Assembly: GCA_023053685.1 (NCBI GenBank)
Contig: JALIGW010000002.1
Span: 42,476,720-42,540,719 of the forward strand
Direction: 5' to 3'
DNA from: Diadophis punctatus similis
Lineage: Eukaryota > Chordata > Lepidosauria > Squamata > Dipsadidae
Length of the DNA stretch: 64,000 bases
In this document: in pieces, positions 54,561 to 64,000 of the stretch
Layout: every line of letters begins with the position of its first letter
Position numbering within the stretch: position 1 is the stretch's first letter
Made by a program: the position numbers and the translations under genes
The notes under the pieces: generated by a model
What the model was told of the DNA's origin: nothing
Seen by the model: the letters and a program-made list of their open reading frames with translations, nothing else
Databases searched by the model: none

Positions 54561-55970
54561 GTATGATTCAATAGGCAAGGACGTTTGGGTATAATATAAT
54601 GCTTAACCAATGGTATACAGTAATTTGATGCTGTGAATTATCATAGAAAAAATTAAAACAGATATATGCTATGCATTAGTTGACTGTTTCTTTGACGTAT
54701 CTCATAGTTTAAAACACTTTTTTTATAAAGGGAAGGAGGAGGAGGAAGGATATAATTGTTACTACACTACTGCACACTTCTGCTGTTGGATAATTATTTA
54801 AATACATTTTTTATTGTTTTCCCCAAGTAAAATAGGATTCCTGGTGAGAGAAGATTGAAACAAGGTTAATTTCTGGGAATAAATAAACTGAATAAAGATG
54901 GCATAATCTAGCATCCAAAAACAAGAAACAAAGTGATTAGCCACAAAAAGAAAAGGTTGATTGGGCAATGACTTATTAGGTATTAACTAAAAGTGAGCAA
55001 CTTTGAGCCAGTCACACTGTTTCAGTCTAACCCACCCCACAGAGATAACATGTGCTAAAGCATTGCCATTAAGCAGTAATTCACATCCTGGAATCCAAAT
55101 GAAAATATAATTTCATTTAGTTGAACTTTGTCTTGGTGATATTTGATTTGTAGAAGGACCATTCCTGCCAGTAATCTTTTGTGGAACACAAAGTGAGAAA
55201 AAAAGCAAATGCTTACTGTTAAGTCTCCTCAGCACAGAGAATGCTTTTAAAAATAAACATACAAACACATAATTTGCTCTCTGGAAAATTACTTTAATGG
55301 CAAATAATGAAGAGAAAATTGTTTAAGTGGTAAAAGTAATAGCTGTCACCAGTGATTCATCATCCTAAATTGTGTTTAACAGAAACCTAAGATGCAGTAA
55401 AATGCAATCATGTTTCACACTTGTTTGTGTATTACCCAAGACTTATTAGTTGCTTCTTCTACCTGCCATGGCCATGAAAACACTACATTGTTTGAAGCAG
55501 TAGTACAATGACACCAGCAAATCTATTGGAGCTCAGTGGCCAATAAATAAATAAAGAAATAGCGTGGGATGTTGACAATGAAAACATTTTTCTTGTCTTG
55601 TTGTTGTAAGGCAAACAATTAGCACCTGAGTTTCCACTCCACTCTCTGACTCATCCAACATAGAAATGCACATATATGCAGACAAGATTTCATGGGATCA
55701 AAAGGCCTGATCCTCAAGGTGCTATGGATATGTTTTGCAAAGCATAATTAGGGCAGCTACTTATGCATTCATGGCATATGTAGATAGGATCCCTGATCAG
55801 TGGAAAGGTGATCATGGTCAAGTTCAATATAATAACAAGTGTGTTAGGTCAGAAAGAGCTGAAGATGTGGGGTATACTAACAAAGGGCAGTATTAATCAA
55901 TGCTCCTTTACTAAGAAATTGTACAACTCCCAAGTGTACAACATTTAGCATAACATTTCCGCACACTAGC
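54561..55970. other. No gene recognised
   Basis: AT-rich. A repeat-free stretch at 55100-55470 has non-repetitive words (GGCAAATAATGAAG, AAAATGCAATCATG) and could be regulatory, but nothing proves it. Confidence 0.35.
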
Positions 55971-56378
55971 CCAAAGGTGCTTTTTCAAGAGGCAACTGGA
56001 CTTTCTGGTTTTTCTTTGAAGACATTTCACTTCTCATTCAAGAAGCTTCTTCAGCTCTGACTGAATGGTGGGGAACGGAAGGATTTATACTCCTTGCAGA
56101 CAGTTGGTCATTTGCATTCTTTTAGAGAGTCTTTAAGGCCACCTAGAGGTTTATCTGTGTCGTCAGGGACACCTGAGTGATGCAAATGGGTGTAGAATCT
56201 TGTTGGAACTGTGACCCTGACGGCACAGATAACCTCCAGGTGGTTAAATTCTTTTAACGAATCGTTAAAAGAATCCAAATGACTAGATGTCTGCAAGGAG
56301 TATAAATCCTTCCATTCCCGTCAGAGTTGAAGAAGCTTCTTGGATGAGAAGCGAAACATCTTGAAAAAGCACCTTTGG
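55971..56378. repeat. Large fold-back element, about 180-bp arms
   Basis: Left arm from CCAAAGGTGCTTTTTCAAG and right arm ending CTTGAAAAAGCACCTTTGG are inverted copies. Further matched pairs are AAGAAGCTTCTT, GGATTTATACTCCTTGCAGA / TCTGCAAGGAGTATAAATCC, and CCACCTAGAGGTT / AACCTCCAGGTGG. The arms meet near a 45-base centre at about 56170-56213. The left arm has a local deletion. No coding capacity; the minus-strand frame is a by-product. Confidence 0.8.
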
Positions 56379-56399
56379 GACAACCATGATCTTGATGAT

Positions 56400-57570
56400 T
56401 GAGAATCTTCATAGACATTTTCATGCTAGCATGACTAAGTGTGGGAGGAGTCTCTTGGTTTCAAAATTTGCTGAGAAAATTGAAGTTTCTTTCATGTGTG
56501 ATATTCTTGGTTTTAAAACCCCCTAAAGATGTAGTTTTAGTAAGGGTGTTTTGAAACAGAACTTGCACATCGCTTCAATATTATTCACCTGCCCGTTTCT
56601 GGAATAAATAGGATTGGCTTGGTTGTTCTGCTTCTTTTCTTCCAAAGCAAACCAGACTGTTTTCAAGCTACACAGTCAATGGATCTTAAATTTGATGCTG
56701 TTGTAGAGACTTTCCCGTCAATTGCTCCTGAAGAGAATGCAAAGCAGCTCCTTCAGCCACTGCTTAATATGTAACGGCTACCCTGAGAATTTCACAAATA
56801 AGATCTTGTGTTCCAAACTGGAAGGTGACTTTATCATTGACATATACCCCATGCCCCAAGCTTTTGCTAATGAAGTGCACAGGAGGGGATGGTGACATAC
56901 ACAGTAGATAAAGCCCCCCTTTTGCTATGAAGCTTTATTTAAAAAAAATCTGTATGTTCTGTCCTACTTTTTGATTTCAGTTCAAGCAGAAAAGGGTGGG
57001 AAGAATTGGGCTGCCCCTGCTGTTCTCAGTGGGGTTTCCACACTTTGCAACATCACCGTTTTGTCCCCATCTCGTTATCTCTACTTGAGGGGAGGGGGAA
57101 ACCCTTTATTATTCATTGATGCAAAATCTCAGTCTCACACCAATCATAAATATTCATAACATTTGCAGCTGTATGCATTCCATTTAACCTTTTGGCAAAG
57201 GTTCTTTAGAGGGGAAAAGTTTGGCTAATGAGTACAGCACACAGGAACTGTAGGCAGGTTTGTCCATTTATACCTGGAGACAAAGTTGCTTTAATTTCTA
57301 TATGTAAAAATGGAGGGGGGGAGAGAAATAAAAATAGCAACAGCAGATTTCCTTGGCATGACAGCCATAAGGCTCTCATTTGTTCTATTTTAGCATCCTC
57401 ATTGAGTGAAAGAAATGAGACCTCTTTGCCATGAACTGTGGTTGCCATTATCTGTAGCATGGAGCCAAGCCATTGTAGGAGTAAGCTTACAATGGAAATT
57501 GCCAATTTTTGTAGGCTGACGCCCACATTTACAATTGATGATTACAAATGAAAATTACAATTGAAAATTA
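56400..57570. other. Repeat-poor DNA, candidate conserved non-coding blocks
   Basis: 56640-56900 and 57125-57480 lack simple repeats and transposons and look compositionally balanced (for example AATCATAAATATTCATAAC, GCAGCTGTATGCATTCC). Frames at 56971-57159 and 57206-57526 (minus) lack domains. I suspect regulatory or intronic sequence, unproven. Confidence 0.3.
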
Positions 57571-58164
57571 CAAATCATCTGCCACAATGTCCTACCTGTC
57601 AATGAATACTTCAGCTTCAACCGCAACAACACATGCACACACAATAGATTCAAACTCAATGTAAACCGCTCCAAACTCGACTGCAGAAAATACGACTTCA
57701 GCAACAGAGTAATCAATGCCTGGAATGCACTACCTGACTCTGTTGTTTCCTCCCCAAACCCCCAAAACTTTAACCGATGAGCCGAGGCAGGTACTGCAGG
57801 CCACTTTAGCTGACACTGATCCGCAGGTCAGCGGTTCAAATCTCACCGGCTCAAGGTTGAGTCAGCCTTCCATCTTTCCGAGGTAGGTAAAATGAGGACC
57901 CAGATTGTTGGGGGCAATATACATTGCTTACTGGTGTAAACCGCTTAGAGAGTGCTTGCACTGTGAGGCATCGGTATATAAATCTCACAAAATAAATAAA
58001 TAAATAAACCTTAGACTCACTACAGTTGACCTCACCCCATTCCTAAGAGGTCTGTAAGGGGCATCCCTGTCCTACTGTCCAAATTTACCTATACCTACTT
58101 TGCTTTTGTTTATTTATACCATACCTGTTATCTTGTACACGTTTTGACAAATAAAATAAATAAA
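57571..58164 (+). mobile_element. LINE 3' end (34886 family), split by a SINE
   Basis: ATCATCTGCCACAATGTCC... CTTCAGCTTCAACCGCAACA... GCACTACCTGACTCTGTTG matches 37880-38055. After the SINE it resumes with TTGACCTCACCCCATTCCTA and ends TATCTTGTACACGTTTTGAC and an AAAT tail. Confidence 0.85.
57776..58005 (+). mobile_element. tRNA-derived SINE (Sauria-type), nested in LINE
   Basis: Begins GATGAGCCGAGGCAGG, has a B box GGTTCAAATC at 57833-57842, then GTTGAGTCAGCCTTCCATC, GACCCAGATTGTTGGGGGC and AAACCGCTTAGAGAGTGC, ending in AAAT units. The A-box side is partly deleted. Short flanks TAACC/AAACC are consistent with a target duplication in the LINE 3' UTR. Confidence 0.85.
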
Positions 58165-58275
58165 TGAGCACCCAGATTGTTGGGTGCAATGTGCTGACTC
58201 TGTAAACCGCTTAGAGAGGGCTGTAAAGCACTATGAAGCGGTATATAAGTCTAAGTGCTATTGCTATTGCTAAAT
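58165..58275 (+). mobile_element. 5'-truncated SINE fragment
   Basis: GAGCACCCAGATTGTTGGGT, GTAAACCGCTTAGAGAGGGC, GCGGTATATAAGTCTAAGTG and GCTATTGCTATTGCTAAAT: the 3' half only, attached to the LINE tail. Confidence 0.85.
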
Positions 58276-58279
58276 AAAA

Positions 58280-59943
58280 TAAAAAATAAAAATTGACTTA
58301 GTCATAAAAAGGCTTGATTTTGAACTGCTTATTGCAAAGTAAAAAACATAAGACTTTTCTTTAGAAGTATGCAATGAAAAGTGAACACTTGATTGTTTTC
58401 CCCCCTGGATTTTATTTTCTTATGTGAGCATCATTTTTAGATTAAAAATTGTTTTTAAACTTTCTTATTACATAATATTCCCTAACATATACCTAGTAGA
58501 ACTTCAAAATGATGGACCATTTTGGTGGAAGGCAATTTTTTTAAAAAAATCCAAATTTATGTTATTTTTGCCAATTACATACCTGCTTCAGTTACGTTAT
58601 TGAAATAAATGGCCTAATTTGTACTAACCTCAGTTTAAGGGAGCAACCCTTGATTTAACAGGCAAATCCAGTAAATAGGGGTTAACTTAGACATAGTTCC
58701 ATTCAAATTCATTAAATTGAATTTTGTTAAGCTGAAGTTTTAATAAAACATGTATATTGTGACACGATTCAAATTATTGAATTCCTATGTTTCTGTTCGG
58801 TAGAAAGTTCTATTCTATTTATGAATGCTTTGAGTACAATTGTGAGAGAGGAGCTGCAACGCCAAAAGGCTTGTATCTTTCTGCTCACATTCCAGTGTTA
58901 GATGCCAGCATATTTAAAGGAATCAAAGAATAGCTGTCCCATTTCTATTAGCAACTCATCCAACTCAGTACAGACCTGATGCTGCACTTAGCAAGTAAAT
59001 GAAGATATGTCTTTGATGTTGGCACAAATGGAACAGTTCAGTGGTCCATTTAATCAACATGCCATTCAAACAACATGTGGCAAAAAGAATCAAAACTAGA
59101 AGTAGGGATTTTGACCAACCACCAGTTAGTATTTTTCTATTACATTCTTGTTTGAATTTGGGGTGGGAGGAAGTTAAACTTACTGAAAAGACATAAAAGA
59201 ATTTCTTTGGAGATGCCAAATTACAATATCCTGTTTGATTTAATCCTATTAACCTTTCCCTTTGCTCAGTTCAGATACAGTATGTTCTCCACAACACTTC
59301 TGCATCTCATGTTTAGATCACGGATGAGCAACCATGAGTAGTAGTACATGATGGTCTCTTTAGATGACCCCTGAAGCCACACACATTCCACCATGTTTTC
59401 TAAAAATGGAAAGCTGATGAACTCTGTTATAGTCACAGATTAAAACAATAATAAAAGTAGACCTCCCACAATTCCTTCAACATCTCATTCCCACTTCATA
59501 TGATGTGAATCTATCCACTTTTTGGCAATAAGCCCTCCCACCTTGAGTTTAGGCCACATAAAGAGCTGAAGAAACAATTATTATTGTGTTCAATATTATG
59601 TATAACTGGGATTTAAAAAGTATAATCAGTGGAGAGTATAATTGGTATAATTTCATGACTGAGTATTTGATGTCCATTTAAACCAACCATTTAAAAAGAC
59701 TGGTAAACTGTCATAGAGAAAGCTCTATCAATCTTTGAAAAAATAGGAAAAAAATATATGCAATTTTTTTTCTGCATATATTTGAATTTAGCTGGACTCC
59801 TAATGAATGTGTATGTGTGTGTGTGTGTGTGTGTTTCTTATCTAGCTGTGAATGGACCCACTTATGGCCTTTCTGAACAATCATTTATTTTCCTTGTTAT
59901 GCTCCTGAGGCCTCCTTTCTACTTTCCCTCCAATGGCCTAAGA
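58280..59943. other. No gene recognised
   Basis: AT-rich single-copy-looking DNA; one (GT)n tract at 59808-59834. Confidence 0.45.
59808..59834. repeat. (GT)n microsatellite
   Basis: About 12 GT units. Confidence 0.9.
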
Positions 59944-60424
59944 CAGTGCTTCTCAATTATTTTCTGTTACGCCCCCCTAGGAAGAAGTAAACATTTCGCG
60001 CGCCCCCAACTCTCCGATCTGCGTCTCCCGCCCGCCTCTTGCCTTAAGCTGCCGGGCGCCTTTGCTCCGCGGTCCCTCCCGCGCGCGCCCACCGAAGAAA
60101 TATCGGAGCAGCGAAAGCAGCAGCGGCGGCGGTAGCGCGCGCTCTCCTTCCCTCCCATGCGCTTTAACCCTGCCAGCGCCGCGGTCGGGGACTCAGTAGG
60201 GTGGCTGGAGCCCCGCGAGAGACAGTGACAGAGGCTCCTTCTTCCTCCGAGGGGAGGGGAGCAACCCACCCACCGCTTGGCTGGAGAACGGCGGGGATGT
60301 GGCCACGGCCGTTTTTCAGCTCCCCCCGGCTCGGAATTTTCAGTACCCGGCGTATAAGACGACCCCCGACTTTTGAGAAGATTTTCAAGGGGTAAAAAGT
60401 CGTCTTATACGCCGGCACATACGG
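59944..60424. mobile_element. CpG-rich composite block with transposon ends
   Basis: Starts with a hAT-like terminus (CAGTGCTTCTCAATTATTTT), runs through a strongly CpG-rich 300-bp core (59996-60310; GCGCGCCCCC, GGCGGCGGTAGCGCGCGC), and ends in the TA-flanked palindromic unit at 60346-60424. No right hAT terminus is visible. The core may be a captured GC-rich segment. The ORFs on both strands (59967-60269, 60164-60418) probably reflect a lack of stop codons in GC-rich DNA. Confidence 0.5.
60346..60424. mobile_element. TA-flanked MITE, 79 bp
   Basis: CCCGGCGTATAAGACGACCC pairs with GTCGTCTTATACGCCGGCAC, followed by ATACGG. TA lies on both sides (60344-60345, 60425-60426). It resembles the GTATAAGACGCACC family in plan but is a different subfamily. 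Confidence 0.7.
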
Positions 60425-60426
60425 TA

Positions 60427-61764
60427 ATGTTGTCAGAGGCCTGAGTAATTTGTAACATTCTGAAGTTAGGCTAAAATGTTACATTATTTTGTGCAGTCTA
60501 TGGGAACCGAAATATCTAGGATATAACTAGAGAAAAGAGAAAAACCACTTAAATAAAACATTAAAAGTGACCCATCAGAACTATAACCAATCTTGTTAAA
60601 GCTGAAAAAAATAAGGTTGTTTTGTTAAGCTAAACCAAGCATATGTTATTTATGATCTTAGATTCATACTTCTAGAAACAAGGGTTCAGCACATCAGCTC
60701 TTTGTACTAAACATATATCTGTCTCTCTCTCTTTCTCTCCACAGTAGGCTGTCATTCCTAATTTGTAAAGAGAAGTCAAAGCAAGTTATAATTAGTACTT
60801 GCTACCCTGTTAACCAATTAAATTTAATAAAAAGCTTTCAAGGAGGTTAATGCCAACATGAATGTAATTAAAGTTTGGATTTGAAAAATGTGTGGTGAGT
60901 TAGATAGTTCTGTTTCTTTATCCCTCACCTTATTTTTAGGTGATGTTCTATGCACCTATGACCTTTATTGATCAAAAACATTTGCCAATAAAGTAAAAAT
61001 TTGTCACTTTTTCAAAACAATCAGTCACATGGTCCAATCAGGATACTGTCCAGTTGCTAGGTGACTCCAGTCCCCTCCTTCCGAGCATCTGCAGGAATGT
61101 CCTTGGTTCCCAAGAGAAAAGTATTTTGACTACAACACCCCAACTATCTCTATTCCCCCCCTCCCTATCCCTCCAGTGTGTCAGCACTGAAATCTCAAAA
61201 TGGCTTCAGTCAGGCCAGCTTCAGGGTTGATAGTTAATGCTGGTGAAGCCTCCCAGTCTAGTTAGTTGACCATAGCAAAAATGAAATGTGAGGAGAGATT
61301 TCCTTAAGTATACCTTGGTTCAGGGAGGGGACTCTTTTTCACTATGGCTCTTAGGAGTTTTAATATACACACAACAGTTGATATTTCAATGCTCCAGGAG
61401 TGATGAAACAAAACTACCATTAATAGATAATGAAGCATACTAAACCAGTTGATAACTTGTTGCAGAGCTGTGCACCATTTCCAATACACAATATTCAAGC
61501 AACGGGGGTGTCGCATTTCAAATTGATTTTAAAAAGTTGGGGAGATCTGCAGCTATGCTACAGACTTTTCTCCACCTTTTAAACTCATTTAGTTCATGGA
61601 TTTTTAGCTGAAGGGACACTGGAAAAAGGGGTGCCATGCATTGTCTGCCCTGTTTGCAGTCCTTTACGTCACCCCAGTGTACGCTTAGCAGAACATCTTA
61701 CTTTATTCTGTATCAAATTGCCATTCATCAGAAAAATATTTATTTGTATAGTCACAGTCTAGAA
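60427..61764. other. No gene recognised
   Basis: Single-copy-looking DNA with a CT-rich tract at 60721-60739. Confidence 0.4.
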
Positions 61765-61896
61765 CAAGGCTGTCAAACTCGCGACCCATGAGCCGGATGT
61801 GTCATGTGCTGGCCACGCCCACACCCGGTTTAGCGAAGGGGAAAGTCACGATACATCACGTGACGCCACTGTGACGATACGAGTTTGACACCCCTG
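61765..61896. mobile_element. hAT MITE, 132 bp (TIR GGGTGTCAAACTCG)
   Basis: Left CAAGGCTGTCAAACTCG pairs with right CGAGTTTGACACCCCTG. Flanks GTCTAGAA and GTGTAGAA match at 7 of 8. Sister of 6200-6333. Confidence 0.9.
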
Positions 61897-61904
61897 GTGT
61901 AGAA

Positions 61905-64000
61905 GATGGTGTGAATAACCATGCTAACAACTTATTCTTAAGCAGATGCTTGGGCTGGGGGAAAAAAGAATACCACAGCACCCAGAATATAGATCAGACT
62001 GGATCATGGTGGTGACAGCTCCAGGTATTTAATCTGTGCAGAAATTGCATTCCAAGCATTACAGAACTGCTCAGTGTTGTATTTCTTGCAGGCTTCCATT
62101 CCCCCTAAATATTTAAGATGGAAAAAAAGCCCCTGAACCAAAGGCATCATTCAGAAAATAAAAATGTAGCCTGAAAGAATTTATTAAAATGATGAAAATC
62201 TTTAATTTTTTATTCAGATATAATTGTACGGACACGTGTATATACAAATACAGATTTTATGGGTTTGTTTTTTAACACTTTTTGTTAAATTCATATAATG
62301 TAAGCATTTTAAAAACAGCACTCAATAAATAAGTGCAAAGAAACTGCAAAGCAGGGCAGTACAAGGACAGGACCACACTGAGTTGGACTTTCATACCCAG
62401 AAGGACACAATCAGTGGCTTCTTTAGGCCATCAAGGGTAACCATGGAAAGCAGATTCTGTAGGCTCGTGGGCAACCTCCACTACGCCAGCATCTATTAAA
62501 CTGTTCAGATAATGGCAGTAAGATTTTGGCAGGGAGATTAGTCTCAAATATGAAAAACATGGGTGAAGGCATGGCAAAAGTAGGGCACTGCAAGTCAGAA
62601 ATAGATTTGCCCATTTACCGCTCCACTTTTAATGAGAACTTAAGGGAACTTGGTAGCAGGGAAGAGAAAGAGGAATCTGATGTACAGTAGGTGGAAACAA
62701 GATTATTAAACTTACATAACTGGACTTATGGAAAAAAGTATGAAAAAGGTTGTTTTTCAAAATTTGCAAAAATTGATTCAGCCACTGCTTTCATAAAATA
62801 TGTGAAAAAACTCCAAACACACATATTCCCTTGGTAGCTATTGTTTCTTTCCTTCAATGGTTATACAGGAAAGAAAATTATTTACATATAACCCCCTGCT
62901 ACATTTGGTGTTCAATGGGGTGAGGAATCAAGTCACTGTACATTATCACATATGTAGCTGGGAAGGCCCCTTTTTGAAACAATCACCCATGAAAAGAGGA
63001 TTAAACAACTGGAAGGGAAAAAATTGTTCTCACAAGAAGGAAGAATAAAATACAAGCTGTTGTGAATCCACATGCTAATGAAAACCTAACACCCAAAGAA
63101 AAATACCATGGGCTTCCAACAATAGACCATTAACTCCACGGACAAAACATCGATAACCAGATGCCACAATATTCCAAGTCCTGCCATTGTGAAATCTTGA
63201 GAGTGGCTGAATGGCTTTCATGTGTGAATCCTGTATGGGGAGTGACCTGTGGCGGCTACATCTTCAGTAGCCATGATGGATATTTTTTTGGGGGGTGGGA
63301 TATATTCAGAAGGTGAATTGTTTATTTAAATTTTAATATCACGAAAATCTATTTTCTTCTCACTTACAAAAGACATAATAATCAAATTAATACTTTATTA
63401 TCAAACACTATGTACAACAGAGGCTGCTAATAATACAGAATTTAAAGAACATAGCATTTTTTTTGTCTTAACTTGTCTTTCCTTCGCCAGCTGAGAAAGT
63501 ACAGTACAAAACAATATTTCTAAACTAACACAAAATGTTACCTTGTTGTCTATTAAAGGATACACAGTATCCACCACACAGATCAATCCTTATTTCCCTG
63601 CTACCCTTTGCAAAGCCCTTAGCAAACTCGGACTGGATGGCACAGGGCAGATTGTCTGAATTGAGGGGGACCAAATGTTGTATCTCATATTTCATGCTTG
63701 AGAACAGGGGCTATTATAAACGTACATACTGGCATCTTTTTGAAGACGTCAGGACAACACGCGCACACACACATACCCAAGTGGGAAAGAGTAAAACATT
63801 TTCAGGCACTGGCCACATTTGCATGAATGCACCATAAGGCTTGGTTAGCATCAGTGCTCCTGCATGAGCAGCAAACCTTGTTAAATATCAGTTCCAAGGA
63901 GATACAATTCATGGCCTGCACATACCATAGAATAAAACTATGGCTTGCTTATGGCTAATTTCTTTGATAAGGTGTTATGATTTGCTTTCAGATGGAACAT
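61905..64000. other. Repeat-poor end of window, possible minus-strand 3' UTR
   Basis: No transposon is recognised for 2.1 kb. On the minus strand there are AATAAAG-type signals (forward 63389-63396) and long stretches of non-repetitive A/T-balanced DNA of 3' UTR texture. No coding exon is visible upstream on that strand within the window. A guess only. Confidence 0.2.

Noticed and set aside
57776..57850. tRNA-like head
   Set aside because: Part of a SINE nested in a LINE.
59967..60269. 100-codon arginine/glycine-rich minus-strand protein
   Set aside because: GC-rich, stop-poor DNA explains it; no domain and no start context.

Overview
This is non-coding DNA from a squamate reptile, most probably an advanced snake. 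The inference rests on repeat content: tRNA-derived SINEs of the Sauria type, CR1 LINEs ending in ATTCT units that grade into (AATAG)n microsatellites, L2-like, L1-like, Bov-B-like and Penelope-like fragments together, and many short hAT-type elements. I found no convincing host protein-coding exon. Nearly every open reading frame over 60 codons is either a microsatellite translation, a decayed retroelement, or chance.

Layout. 1-9000: an old CR1 (1020-2873) broken by a fold-back repeat, a hAT element and a SINE; a minus-strand LTR remnant (3655-3880); a complete solo LTR (5001-5867); a hAT MITE (6200-6333); a TA-flanked element (6701-7176); and a minus-strand L2-like tail (7826-8270). 9020-14300 is mostly single-copy, with a possible conserved non-coding block near 9480-10140. 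14300-19650: LINE tails with microsatellites, two hAT MITEs (15802-15964, 16955-17268), and a Penelope-like fragment split by a second solo LTR (18957-19646). 22360-30000: SINE, L1-like and Bov-B-like fragments, three CR1 copies and a deep nest of insertions at 28190-29566. 34886-38241 holds the longest retroelement, a decayed LINE with endonuclease and reverse transcriptase, carrying a palindromic MITE. 41134-54200 is the densest hAT area and contains a third solo LTR inside a hAT element (51559-52457). 55971-56378 is a large fold-back element. 57571-58275 is LINE plus SINEs. 59944-60424 is a CpG-rich island with transposon ends on both sides. The final 2 kb is repeat-poor.

Nothing here works as an operon or pathway. 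What links the parts is insertion history. At least fifteen insertions have target-site duplications or matching ends legible by eye, so their relative ages can be read from the nesting.

The two observations I rate highest: (1) three solo LTRs each carry an open frame entering from the second base of the LTR in the same phase. In two of them the predicted proteins are alike, end at the same motif, and stop 31 bases before a shared TATA-like box. (2) Eight members of one hAT MITE family bring CpG-rich palindromes, some matching the NRF1-type core TGCGCATGCGC, into otherwise AT-rich DNA.
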